The notes beneath the pieces were generated by a model. It was not told where the DNA came from. It did no database searches and worked only from the letters and a program-made list of their open reading frames with translations. A DNA stretch of 64,000 bases from an uncultured Collinsella sp. Lineage in GTDB: Bacteria; Actinomycetota; Coriobacteriia; Coriobacteriales; Coriobacteriaceae. The DNA is taken from assembly GCA_902497065.1 (NCBI GenBank), contig CABVDH010000006.1, positions 28,366 to 92,365 on the forward strand, written 5' to 3'. Positions within the stretch are counted from its first letter, which is position 1, and the number at the start of each line of letters is the position of its first letter. Shown here piece by piece: positions 6,979 through 14,908 of the stretch. The position numbers were made by a program, and so were the translations under genes.

Positions 6979-8877
6979 TTAATCCAGCTCTTTCAATCCA
7001 TGTGCCAGCTGCCAGTACTCGCCGTGCTGAGCGAGCAGCTCCTCGTGGGTGCCGCGCTCGATGATGCGGCCGTGTTCGAGGACCATGATCGCATCGGCGT
7101 CGCGGACCGTGGACAGGCGGTGCGCGATCATAAACGTGGTGCGTCCGCGCATGATACGGTCCATGCCGCGCTCGATGAGCTTTTCGGTGCGCGTGTCGAT
7201 GGAGCTCGTGGCCTCGTCCAAGATGAGCACCGGCGGATCGGCCACGGCCACGCGCGCGATGGCGAGCAGCTGGCGCTGGCCCTGTGACAGGTTGGCACCG
7301 TCCGCGGTCACGAGCGTGTCGTAACCTTGCGGCAAGCGGCGGATAAACGAGTCGGCGCAGGCGGCCTCGGCAGCGGCGCGCACTTCCTCGTCGGTCGCGT
7401 CGAGCTTGCCAAAGCGGATGTTCTGCGCAATGGTGCCGCTAAACAGATGCGTATCCTGTAGCACAATGCCGAGCGACCCGCGCAGGCTGGCCTTGGCGAT
7501 ATGCTTGACGTCGATACCGTCGTACGTGATCTCGCCGTCATCGACCTCGTAGAAGCGGTTGATGAGGTTGGTGATGGTCGTCTTTCCGGCGCCCGTCGAG
7601 CCAACAAAGGCGATCTTTTGCCCCGGCTTGGCAAACAGGTTGAGATCCGTGAGCACGCGCGTGCCCGGCACGTAGGAAAAGTCCACGGCATGGAAGCGCA
7701 CGTCGCCGGCGAGCGGGACGAGGCCGGTAACAAGCTCGGTGCCGTCGGCGGCCACCGCGCGGCCCGACTCATCAACGGCTGCCACGTCATTCAGGTGCCC
7801 GTAGACGCCCACGCCCTGGCCCGCGGGAATCTTCCACGCCCACGCGGCATCGCCCGTCTGCACCAGCTCCACGCAGCCCTCGTCCACCTCGGGCTCAAGG
7901 TCCATAGCCGCAAACAGGCGCTCGGCACCGGCCAACGCGTTGAGCAAGAAGTTGCCGAGCTGCGTAAACTGGTTGATGGGCATGGCGGCCTGGCGCACAA
8001 AGACCAGGTAGCTTGCAAGTGCGCCCACATCGGCGAGCCCCTTGATGCAGAGCATGCCGCCCGCCACGGCGACGATGGCATAGTTGACGTAGCCAATCAC
8101 GACGGTCATGGGCACCATGGAGTTGGCATAGCTCACGGCGGCGGTACCGGTGCGGCGAAGCTCGTCGTTGCGGCGGGTGAAGCCGGCGACATTCGCTGCC
8201 TCACGGTTAAAGACCTTGATGACCTTTTGGCCCGAGACCATTTCTTCGATATATCCGTCCAGGTCGCCAAGCGATGCCTGCTGGGCAGCAAAGAAACGCT
8301 TAGAGCGCGCGCCCGAGTAGCGCGCATACAGCACAATGGCCGCATCGCACACGAGTGTGATAATCGTGAGCTGCCAGTTAAGGATGATGAGCATAGCCGT
8401 GGTGCCCACAACCTGAATGGCGGCCTGAATCACGTTGGCAAAGCTGTTGTTGAGCGCCTCGGAGACGGTGTCGACGTCGTTGGTGAAAAAACTCATGATG
8501 TCGCCCGGGCGCGTGCTGTCAAAATAACTGAGCGGCAGCGTCTGGATGTGCGCGAACAGGTCGCGGCGAATATCGGACACCACGTGTTGGGCCGCGCGCA
8601 CCATAATCTGCGAGTAGCCCAGGGCCGAGAGCACGCCCGCAACGTAGATGATCGCCGTCAGGATGACCTGCTTGGCAAGCAGTTCCTCCCCGCCCGTGGC
8701 CAAACCGTTAACGATGGGGCGCACCATGTAGGTGCCGGCGAGGCTCGCGATGGCGGCGACGGAGGCGAGCACGCCCACCGCGAGCAACGAGAACTTGGCA
8801 TGCCCCATGTAGGAGAGCAAGCGGCGCACAGTGCGCTTGAGGTCGGCCGGGCGTGCTTGGGCTGCGGTCTTAGGCAT
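6979..8877 (-). CDS. ABC exporter half-transporter, catalytically competent subunit
   Basis: A 632-residue type IV ABC exporter with a six-helix membrane domain (~20-320) and a C-terminal ATPase. The ATPase has Walker A GSTGAGKTT, signature LSQGQ, Walker B LILDEATSSID with the catalytic Glu, and the switch His in AHRLSTV. A ~50-residue insert between the membrane domain and the ATPase (about 330-400) is unusual. The start overlaps the end of the preceding ABC gene by 8 bases, so the two are coupled and most likely form a heterodimer. The cargo (drug, lipid or peptide) is not evident. Confidence 0.9.
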   Translation of the reverse strand: MPKTAAQARPADLKRTVRRLLSYMGHAKFSLLAVGVLASVAAIASLAGTYMVRPIVNGLATGGEELLAKQVILTAIIYVAGVLSALGYSQIMVRAAQHVVSDIRRDLFAHIQTLPLSYFDSTRPGDIMSFFTNDVDTVSEALNNSFANVIQAAIQVVGTTAMLIILNWQLTIITLVCDAAIVLYARYSGARSKRFFAAQQASLGDLDGYIEEMVSGQKVIKVFNREAANVAGFTRRNDELRRTGTAAVSYANSMVPMTVVIGYVNYAIVAVAGGMLCIKGLADVGALASYLVFVRQAAMPINQFTQLGNFLLNALAGAERLFAAMDLEPEVDEGCVELVQTGDAAWAWKIPAGQGVGVYGHLNDVAAVDESGRAVAADGTELVTGLVPLAGDVRFHAVDFSYVPGTRVLTDLNLFAKPGQKIAFVGSTGAGKTTITNLINRFYEVDDGEITYDGIDVKHIAKASLRGSLGIVLQDTHLFSGTIAQNIRFGKLDATDEEVRAAAEAACADSFIRRLPQGYDTLVTADGANLSQGQRQLLAIARVAVADPPVLILDEATSSIDTRTEKLIERGMDRIMRGRTTFMIAHRLSTVRDADAIMVLEHGRIIERGTHEELLAQHGEYWQLAHGLKELD

Positions 8878-10699
8878 GGCGCTCACCCCCTTCCAAGGGC
8901 GATCCGCATGCGACGGAGGAAAACGGATCATTCGCGCAACCATCGTCACTGCCGTCGCCGGCTTCCGCGTTCCTCGCAAACTCCATCTGCGAGGCGTAAA
9001 TCTCCTGGTAGATGTTGTCGCCCGCCAGCAGTTCCTCGTGCGTGCCCACGCCGTGGACACGACCGTCGTCCAGCACCACAATACGATCGGCATCCATGAC
9101 GCTCGCGATACGCTGGGCGATGATGAGCACGGTCGTATCGGAAATCCGAGCGATGTGCTCGCGAATCTTAGCGTCGGTCGCCATATCGACCGCGCTGGTG
9201 GAGTCATCAAAAATGAGCACGCGCGGATGCTTGAGCAGCGTGCGCGCGATGCACAGGCGTTGCTTCTGGCCACCCGAGACACCAGCGCCGCCTTGGCCCA
9301 ACTCGCCGTCCAGCCCGCCGATGCGATCAAGGAACTCGTCCACGCACGCCGCGCGGCAAGCCGCGAGGAGTTCATCGTCCGACGCCTGCGGATTGCCCCA
9401 CTGCAGGTTCTCGCGCACGGTACCCGTAAACAGCACATTCTTTTGCAGCACAATGCCCACAGCGTCGCGTAGAGTCGCGAGGTCGTAGTCGCGCACGTCG
9501 CGTCCGCCCACAAGCACGGCGCCTTCGGTGGCGTCGTACAGGCGCGCAATCAGCTGCACAAGCGAGCTCTTGCCCGAGCCCGTGCCGCCGAGGATGCCCA
9601 CCGTCGAGCCGCTCCCGATGCGAAGGTCGATATGCTCGAGCACATCCTCAGCTGCATCCGCGCGGTATTTAAAGGAAACGTCGCGAAACTCGATACTGCC
9701 GTCCGCTGGCGCCGCAATCGCGAGGTCTCCCGCGGGGTTGGCGATAAAGGGCTCCTCATCGAGCACCTCGGCGATACGGCCCACACTCGTAAGAGCGCGC
9801 GTGAGCAGCAAAAACACGTTGGAAATCATCATGAGCGAATTCATGATCAGCAGCACGTAGCTCATAAAGCCCGTGAGCGAGCCCACGCCCAGCTTGCCGG
9901 CGAGAATCATGCGGCCGCCAATCCACAGGATGGAGAGCGCAGCCACGTACATCGACAGCTGAAACACCGGCAGGTTGAGCACCGCGTTGCCAAAGGTCTT
10001 CGTCGCAGTGCCGGCGAGCTCGGTATTGACGGTGTCGAACTTGGCCTCCTCGTGCTCGGTACGAACGTAGGCCTTGACGGCACGCACGGCGGTGAGGTCT
10101 TCCTGTACCACGCCGTTGAGGTGGTCCATCGAGGTCTGGAGTTGGCGGTAGAGCGGACTGACGCGATAGGTGATGACGCCCAGTACGATTGCCAGCACGG
10201 GCAAGATGATCGCAAAGACGTTGGCGAGCGGGCGCGACAGCATCAGCGCGTAGATAAGGCCGACGATAAGCGTCACCGGGCCGCGCACCATAGGGCGAAA
10301 GCCGTTGCCCACAGCATTTTGGATAACGGTGATGTCCGTGGTCATGCGGGTGACGAGCGAGCTGGCGTCGTAGTTGTCCAGGTTACCAAAAGCGAGCGTC
10401 TGAATCTTTTTGTACTCAGCCTCGCGCAGGTTAGCGCCTAGGCCCGAGGCAACGCGGGCGGACGTGTGTGCATAACCCAAGCCCAGTACCAGCGAAAGCG
10501 CAGCGCACACCAACATGTACGACCCCTGCAGCAGCATGTAGTTGATATCACCCGCAGGCACGCCCACATCGATGATGTTGGCCATGATGACCGGGATAAA
10601 CAGCTCGAGCACCGTCTCGACCGACACAAAGAACACGCCGAGGATGGCATCGCGACGGTATGCCCCTAGATAGGAAAACAGTATTTTGAGATTGCGCAC
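8870..10699 (-). CDS. ABC exporter half-transporter, degenerate-site subunit
   Basis: A 609-residue ABC exporter with a membrane domain at ~15-300 and an ATPase at ~335-570. Walker A is GGTGSGKSS and the signature VSGGQ. Walker B reads LIFDDSTSAVD, with Asp in place of the catalytic Glu, and the switch His is Gln (IIAQRIASV). These are the changes seen in the non-hydrolytic site of heterodimeric exporters such as TM287/288 and BmrCD. The partner is the overlapping downstream gene with an intact site. The start is GTG. The C-terminal ~40 residues are a loose Gly/Ser/Glu-rich tail. Confidence 0.9.
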   Translation of the reverse strand: MRNLKILFSYLGAYRRDAILGVFFVSVETVLELFIPVIMANIIDVGVPAGDINYMLLQGSYMLVCAALSLVLGLGYAHTSARVASGLGANLREAEYKKIQTLAFGNLDNYDASSLVTRMTTDITVIQNAVGNGFRPMVRGPVTLIVGLIYALMLSRPLANVFAIILPVLAIVLGVITYRVSPLYRQLQTSMDHLNGVVQEDLTAVRAVKAYVRTEHEEAKFDTVNTELAGTATKTFGNAVLNLPVFQLSMYVAALSILWIGGRMILAGKLGVGSLTGFMSYVLLIMNSLMMISNVFLLLTRALTSVGRIAEVLDEEPFIANPAGDLAIAAPADGSIEFRDVSFKYRADAAEDVLEHIDLRIGSGSTVGILGGTGSGKSSLVQLIARLYDATEGAVLVGGRDVRDYDLATLRDAVGIVLQKNVLFTGTVRENLQWGNPQASDDELLAACRAACVDEFLDRIGGLDGELGQGGAGVSGGQKQRLCIARTLLKHPRVLIFDDSTSAVDMATDAKIREHIARISDTTVLIIAQRIASVMDADRIVVLDDGRVHGVGTHEELLAGDNIYQEIYASQMEFARNAEAGDGSDDGCANDPFSSVACGSPLEGGERHA

Positions 10700-10886
10700 G
10701 CAGGTTCAACCCCCATCAAACGTTGTTCGCAAACGCACGTATTATTGCGCGCCGAATAATGGTGTCAAGTATTCCGAAATCGTTTTCTGCAAGGTTAGCG
10801 CCGGCGGCGAGTTCTCGTGATGTGTGTCCATATTCACTCGGAATAATGGTGCGCGTGACTTTTTCGCCCCGTCGTCAACACAAACC

Positions 10887-10917
10887 TTGACTCTACAATC
10901 GTTGTAGGGTTTTCACT
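10887..10917 (+). promoter_or_regulatory. MerR-type promoter of the MATE gene
   Basis: TTGACT (10887-10892) is followed by a 19-base spacer that contains the dyad CTACAA-TCG-TTGTAG (10893-10907), then TTCACT as -10. A long 19-20 bp spacer holding a dyad right after the -35 box is the signature of MerR-family promoters. The MerR regulator gene lies just beyond the MATE gene, so it is the obvious reader. The 258-base spacer also carries the leader of the divergent ABC operon. Confidence 0.7.
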
Positions 10918-10957
10918 ACACTGGTACGTAAACAAACCCAGCCAGAAAGCCCCGCCC

Positions 10958-12304
10958 ATGGAACACGACCTCACACGCGGCAATGTCCTTAAGACCATCG
11001 CGGTCTTTGCCCTGCCCTATATGCTCTCGTACTTTTTGCAGATGCTCTACGGTATGGCCGACCTGTACATGATGGGGCAGTTTAGCGGCGCCGCCGGCAT
11101 CACCGCCGTGGGCAATGGCGCGCAGACGCTCTATATCATTACCGTGACGCTCGTGGGCCTGGCCATGGGAACGACGGTCATCGTCGGTCACGCCGTGGGC
11201 TCGCGCCGCTTCGATCGCGCCGAGACCGCCATCGGCAACACCATTACGCTCTTTATGGGTGTCTCGGTAGTGCTGGCCGCTGTCCTGCTTGCGCTGTGTC
11301 CGCAGATCGTGGCACTCATTGGCACGCCGGCCGAGGCAGTCGAAGGAACCGCCGCCTACCTGCGCATCTGCTTTGTCGGCATTCCGTTTATCGCCGCATA
11401 CAACATTCTCTCGGCCATCTTTCGCGGCCTGGGCGATTCGCGCTCGCCCATGTACGTAATTGGCGTGGCATGCATCATCAACATCGCGCTCGACTTTCTG
11501 TTTATCGGCCACATGGGGCTCGGCCCCGTGGGTGCGGCGCTCGGCACGGTAACCGCCCAGACGGCCAGCGTTGCCCTCGCGCTCGTGTGGCTCAAGAGCC
11601 GCCGCACGAACATCCATGTTAAGCGCAGCGACCTGCGCCCCCAGCCCGAGGTGCTCGGCAGCATTCTTAAGATCGGCTTGCCCGTGGCCGTGCAGGATGG
11701 CTGCATCCAGGTGGCGTTTATGTTCATCACCGTCATCGCCAACCACCGAGGGCTCGTCGACGCCGCCGCCGTGGGCCTGGTCGAGAAGATGATCAGCTTT
11801 TTGTTCATTGTGCCGAGTTCCATGGGCGCCACCGTCAGCGCGCTCACGGCGCAAAACGCCGGCGCGGGCAAGGGCGACCGCGCACGTCAGGTACTCAAAG
11901 ATGCCATGACGATCTCGGTGGTGTACGGCTGTCTGATCACGGTGCTGATGTGGCTGGTGGCGCCGGCGTTTATTGGCTTTTTTGCCAAGGACTCCGCGGT
12001 GGTCGCGGCCGGCACCGGCTATATGCGCAGCTATATTTTCGACGCGATTTTTGCCGGCATCCACATTTGCTTTAGCGGCTTTTTCGCTGCGTATGGCAAG
12101 AGCTACATCGGCTTTGCGCACAACGTGCTGGCCGTGGCGCTCATTCGCGTGCCGGGCGCGTGGCTGCTGTCGAACGCCTATTCCGACACGCTGTTTCCCA
12201 TGGGCATCGCTTCGCCGTGCGGGTCGATTTTGTCGGCGGTCATCTGTGTTGTCGCGTTTACCGTGCTCAACCGACGCGGGGCTTTTGACAAGCTAGTGGC
12301 GTAG
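10958..12304 (+). CDS. MATE-family efflux transporter
   Basis: A 448-residue, 12-helix multidrug and toxin extrusion protein, using Na+ or H+ antiport to export cationic compounds across the membrane. The N-terminus (MEHDLTRGNVLKTIAVFALP) and repeated motifs such as ILSAIFRGLGDSRSP are typical of the NorM/DinF-like branch. It is transcribed away from the ABC operon and towards the MerR gene 56 bases downstream, with which it probably forms an operon. Expression is likely controlled by the MerR-type promoter at 10887-10917. Confidence 0.9.
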   Translation: MEHDLTRGNVLKTIAVFALPYMLSYFLQMLYGMADLYMMGQFSGAAGITAVGNGAQTLYIITVTLVGLAMGTTVIVGHAVGSRRFDRAETAIGNTITLFMGVSVVLAAVLLALCPQIVALIGTPAEAVEGTAAYLRICFVGIPFIAAYNILSAIFRGLGDSRSPMYVIGVACIINIALDFLFIGHMGLGPVGAALGTVTAQTASVALALVWLKSRRTNIHVKRSDLRPQPEVLGSILKIGLPVAVQDGCIQVAFMFITVIANHRGLVDAAAVGLVEKMISFLFIVPSSMGATVSALTAQNAGAGKGDRARQVLKDAMTISVVYGCLITVLMWLVAPAFIGFFAKDSAVVAAGTGYMRSYIFDAIFAGIHICFSGFFAAYGKSYIGFAHNVLAVALIRVPGAWLLSNAYSDTLFPMGIASPCGSILSAVICVVAFTVLNRRGAFDKLVA

Positions 12305-12360
12305 CGAGGCGACGCGAGCCTGGCGCCCCTCCCCTGCTTTTTGCCGAAAGGAGCGGTCCT

Positions 12361-13200
12361 GTGACCGACATGCCAAGTGAACATACTGAGGGCCTGCTCC
12401 GTATTGGCGAGGTGGCGCGCCTGTTTAACCTGAGCGTGGGCACGCTGCGCCATTACGAGCAGATGGGCTTGCTGGACCCGGCGCACATCGATTCGGCGAG
12501 TGGATACCGCTACTACGGATCTCGGCAGCTCTCCACCCTCAACACCATCAGCCACCTGCGTGTTCTCGACTTGCCGTTGGCACAAATCCGTGAGTTTGTG
12601 ACCACGCGTGATGTGGACCTCATGCAGCGGCAACTGGCCCAGCAACAGGAGCTCATCGAGCGCAAGCGCCGCGAGCTCGAACGCGTGTCGCGCAAGATCG
12701 ATAACCGACTTGGGCTGCTGCACGATGCGTTGAACACCGAGCTCGATGCTATTTGCGCAATCGATGCGCCCGAGCTTCGTTGCGCCGTATTGCGCGAACG
12801 CGTCAACCCTACCGACGCCTATGCGCTGGAGTGGCAGATTCGTCAGCTGCAGAAAGGCCAGCACGAGACGTTTGTTTTTCTGGGCAACTTGGGCGTCGGG
12901 ATCGCGCCCGAACGCCTTGCCGCCGGCGACTTTGATGGCTACGACGAGGTCTTTCTGCTGCTGGATGACACGGACGATTACCTGGGCGATGTCGAAGTAC
13001 GTCCCGCCGCGCGGTGTCTGACGGTCAGCTTCCGCGGCACGCACGGTCAGGCGGCCCCGCGCTATGAGCGCTTACTCGATTACATGCACGAGCGCGACCT
13101 GTCCCCCGCCGGTCCCTCGCGCGAAATCGCCCTCATCGACGACATCATCAGCGACGACCCGGGAGCGCATGTGACGAGGATCGCGATACCGGTCCGCTAA
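12361..13200 (+). CDS. MerR-family transcriptional regulator with effector domain
   Basis: A 279-residue regulator. Residues ~12-80 are the MerR winged helix (RIGEVARLFNLSVGTLRHYEQ, then GYRYYG), followed by a coiled coil (~85-125) and a C-terminal ~150-residue ligand domain of the GyrI/BmrR type (FVFLGNLGVGI, FRGTHGQA). Proteins of this kind sense lipophilic cations and turn on an exporter. GTG start with AAAGGAG upstream. Placed directly after the MATE gene; the MerR-type promoter in front of that gene is the likely target. Confidence 0.88.
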   Translation: MTDMPSEHTEGLLRIGEVARLFNLSVGTLRHYEQMGLLDPAHIDSASGYRYYGSRQLSTLNTISHLRVLDLPLAQIREFVTTRDVDLMQRQLAQQQELIERKRRELERVSRKIDNRLGLLHDALNTELDAICAIDAPELRCAVLRERVNPTDAYALEWQIRQLQKGQHETFVFLGNLGVGIAPERLAAGDFDGYDEVFLLLDDTDDYLGDVEVRPAARCLTVSFRGTHGQAAPRYERLLDYMHERDLSPAGPSREIALIDDIISDDPGAHVTRIAIPVR

Positions 13201-13308
13201 TCACTACCATTTATCGAGCAATTCCATCCATTTACCTTAATCCGAATTAGATTGTGTTTTGTAGCAAATAAAATGACAGCATATTGCCCCCCATAGGCAG
13301 GAGACATT

Positions 13309-14481
13309 ATGCCCAGAGTTCAATCACGTCGCTCGTTTCTTCTCGGCCTAGCCTCGATCATCGGCTTATCCGCGTCACGCCCAACAAGAGTATTCGCTGC
13401 CGACTCAAACTCATCCGTCGCTTTTACTTCAGACCTAGCACAAGACTACGCGCTTTCCCTGTTGCCCATCGTCGACGGATCCGCGAACTTAGAGATCGAG
13501 CAAATCGTTCCCGTATGCCAACAAATCGGCCTTATCTGTGGCTATGAAATCAGTGTCACAAGGGAAGGAAGCCCTTACGGTTATTTAATACTTGACGCAT
13601 CATATCCTGGGCTTCTGAAGGAGATAACCCTCGGCGATACCATTCTTCCGATTTCAGCTTCTCTATCAAACGCCATTTCAACTTATTCCGGCCAACAGGC
13701 CACAAACCCAACCGTACTAATTTCGTACAACGATATTGAATATGGAACTTTGGTGCCAGGAACTAGAGACTGTGTAACCAACTATAACAATATACGGTCT
13801 GTCCCGATTGTCACCAAAAAGGGTATAGCACCTCAAAGCAATAACCCAACTTCATGGGATGCAGTCATTATCAATGAAGATGACTTGATGTTGCATTTCC
13901 AAATAGACGATTTAAACGGAATACCGTTCCGAGGAGTCTCGGAATCATTAGTTGAAGCCCGCACTAATAAGTATGCATGCGTCGTTTCTGCCTTGTACGC
14001 TGTATCAATGCATTACGGTCTCACCAGTTCAAACGCTAATCAATTTAATCCCGATTATTATAAAGAAATATGGAACGTCACTGGTACAACAACGTATAAG
14101 ACCAATGATCAGGGCGTCGAGTACGGAAGCACGATCATCCCAGATGGAATTGTTCCGTTTAAAAGTCTTGCCGCTCAAAAGGGTAGAGCACTTAATACTC
14201 AATTTTTCGGTTATCAGCCTCAATTCGCTCAGTACAGAGCAACTATCGATCAAGGGAATATCGGCTTGTATCATATGTGGATCAACAGCCGGAACAGTGA
14301 AGGATCCGTCGAGCTATCAGGTCATACGGTCACGGTAACTGGCTATTTTACTGGGCATAATGGAAGCTCTGGCATCGAACTGCAGTGGCTCGAAGTATTC
14401 GACGGATGGAACACTTATCCCCGAGCGATTAACTATGCAACGCCCAATATGGTCAAATTGAACGGAACAGTCTTTTGGTAG
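13309..14481 (+). CDS. Tat-exported papain-like (C39/C10-like) protein
   Basis: A 390-residue protein with a twin-arginine signal (SRRSFLLG, then a hydrophobic stretch and a cleavage region near residue 31). The C-terminal half has a possible papain-like triad: Cys in KYACVVSAL (~residue 224), His in GHTVTVTGY (~342) and Asp/Asn in FDGWNT (~365), as in C39-type and streptopain-like peptidases. The family assignment is by pattern only. Base composition is clearly more AT-rich than the flanking genes, suggesting recent acquisition together with the next small gene. The start ATG follows GGCAGGAG. Confidence 0.6.
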   Translation: MPRVQSRRSFLLGLASIIGLSASRPTRVFAADSNSSVAFTSDLAQDYALSLLPIVDGSANLEIEQIVPVCQQIGLICGYEISVTREGSPYGYLILDASYPGLLKEITLGDTILPISASLSNAISTYSGQQATNPTVLISYNDIEYGTLVPGTRDCVTNYNNIRSVPIVTKKGIAPQSNNPTSWDAVIINEDDLMLHFQIDDLNGIPFRGVSESLVEARTNKYACVVSALYAVSMHYGLTSSNANQFNPDYYKEIWNVTGTTTYKTNDQGVEYGSTIIPDGIVPFKSLAAQKGRALNTQFFGYQPQFAQYRATIDQGNIGLYHMWINSRNSEGSVELSGHTVTVTGYFTGHNGSSGIELQWLEVFDGWNTYPRAINYATPNMVKLNGTVFW

Positions 14482-14486
14482 ACCGG

Positions 14487-14873
14487 ATGGCACCATCAAA
14501 ATGCTATGGCACCACGGCCTTTGCCCTGGTTACGATATTGGTGATTTTCGCTATGTTTGCATCCGTTTCTTCATGCACAGATAGAGCCCGCTATAGCGGA
14601 GGAGATGATTACCTTGTCTTTGGAGCCGGCAGCGTTCATTCTATTGAGGGAACGGAACTCGTAATCCAAACAGACAACAGTCCCCGCTACACCGACGCTG
14701 GAAAGCAAACCCGGATTACATTCCCCTCATCTGGCCGAATCAAAGACAAGCTTTCCCAAATCAAAGTTGGGATAAGAGTTTCCTACTCACGCTTTGAGTC
14801 GGTAGACGCATCTGGATCATACGAGGGAAACGATATCGAAATTGAACAGGCAAACACTATAAGGAGATGTTGA
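14487..14873 (+). CDS. Small putative lipoprotein or membrane-anchored protein
   Basis: A 128-residue protein with an N-terminal hydrophobic helix (~10-30) ending in ASVSSC, a weak lipobox, followed by about 100 polar residues likely to form a small beta domain. A TTG four codons earlier (14475) overlaps the end of the Tat-exported gene, so the two are probably co-transcribed and coupled. It shares the AT-rich composition of that gene. No family recognised; it may be an inhibitor or partner of the peptidase-like protein. Confidence 0.55.
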   Translation: MAPSKCYGTTAFALVTILVIFAMFASVSSCTDRARYSGGDDYLVFGAGSVHSIEGTELVIQTDNSPRYTDAGKQTRITFPSSGRIKDKLSQIKVGIRVSYSRFESVDASGSYEGNDIEIEQANTIRRC

Positions 14874-14901
14874 GGAACTGAGCCTCTGCGCAGTTCCTCA
14901 A
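14870..14901. terminator. Bidirectional terminator hairpin
   Basis: TTGAGGAACTG / CAGTTCCTCAA is a perfect 11-bp inverted repeat with a 10-base loop, placed between two converging genes and overlapping the stop of the first. T-runs are weak on both sides, so it is a moderate terminator candidate. Confidence 0.6.
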
Positions 14902-14908
14902 CAAATCA

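Noticed and set aside
7501..9099. 532-codon plus-strand frame antisense to the ABC genes
   Set aside because: The opposite strand carries all ABC motifs; this translation is rich in His, Arg and Gly with no domain pattern.
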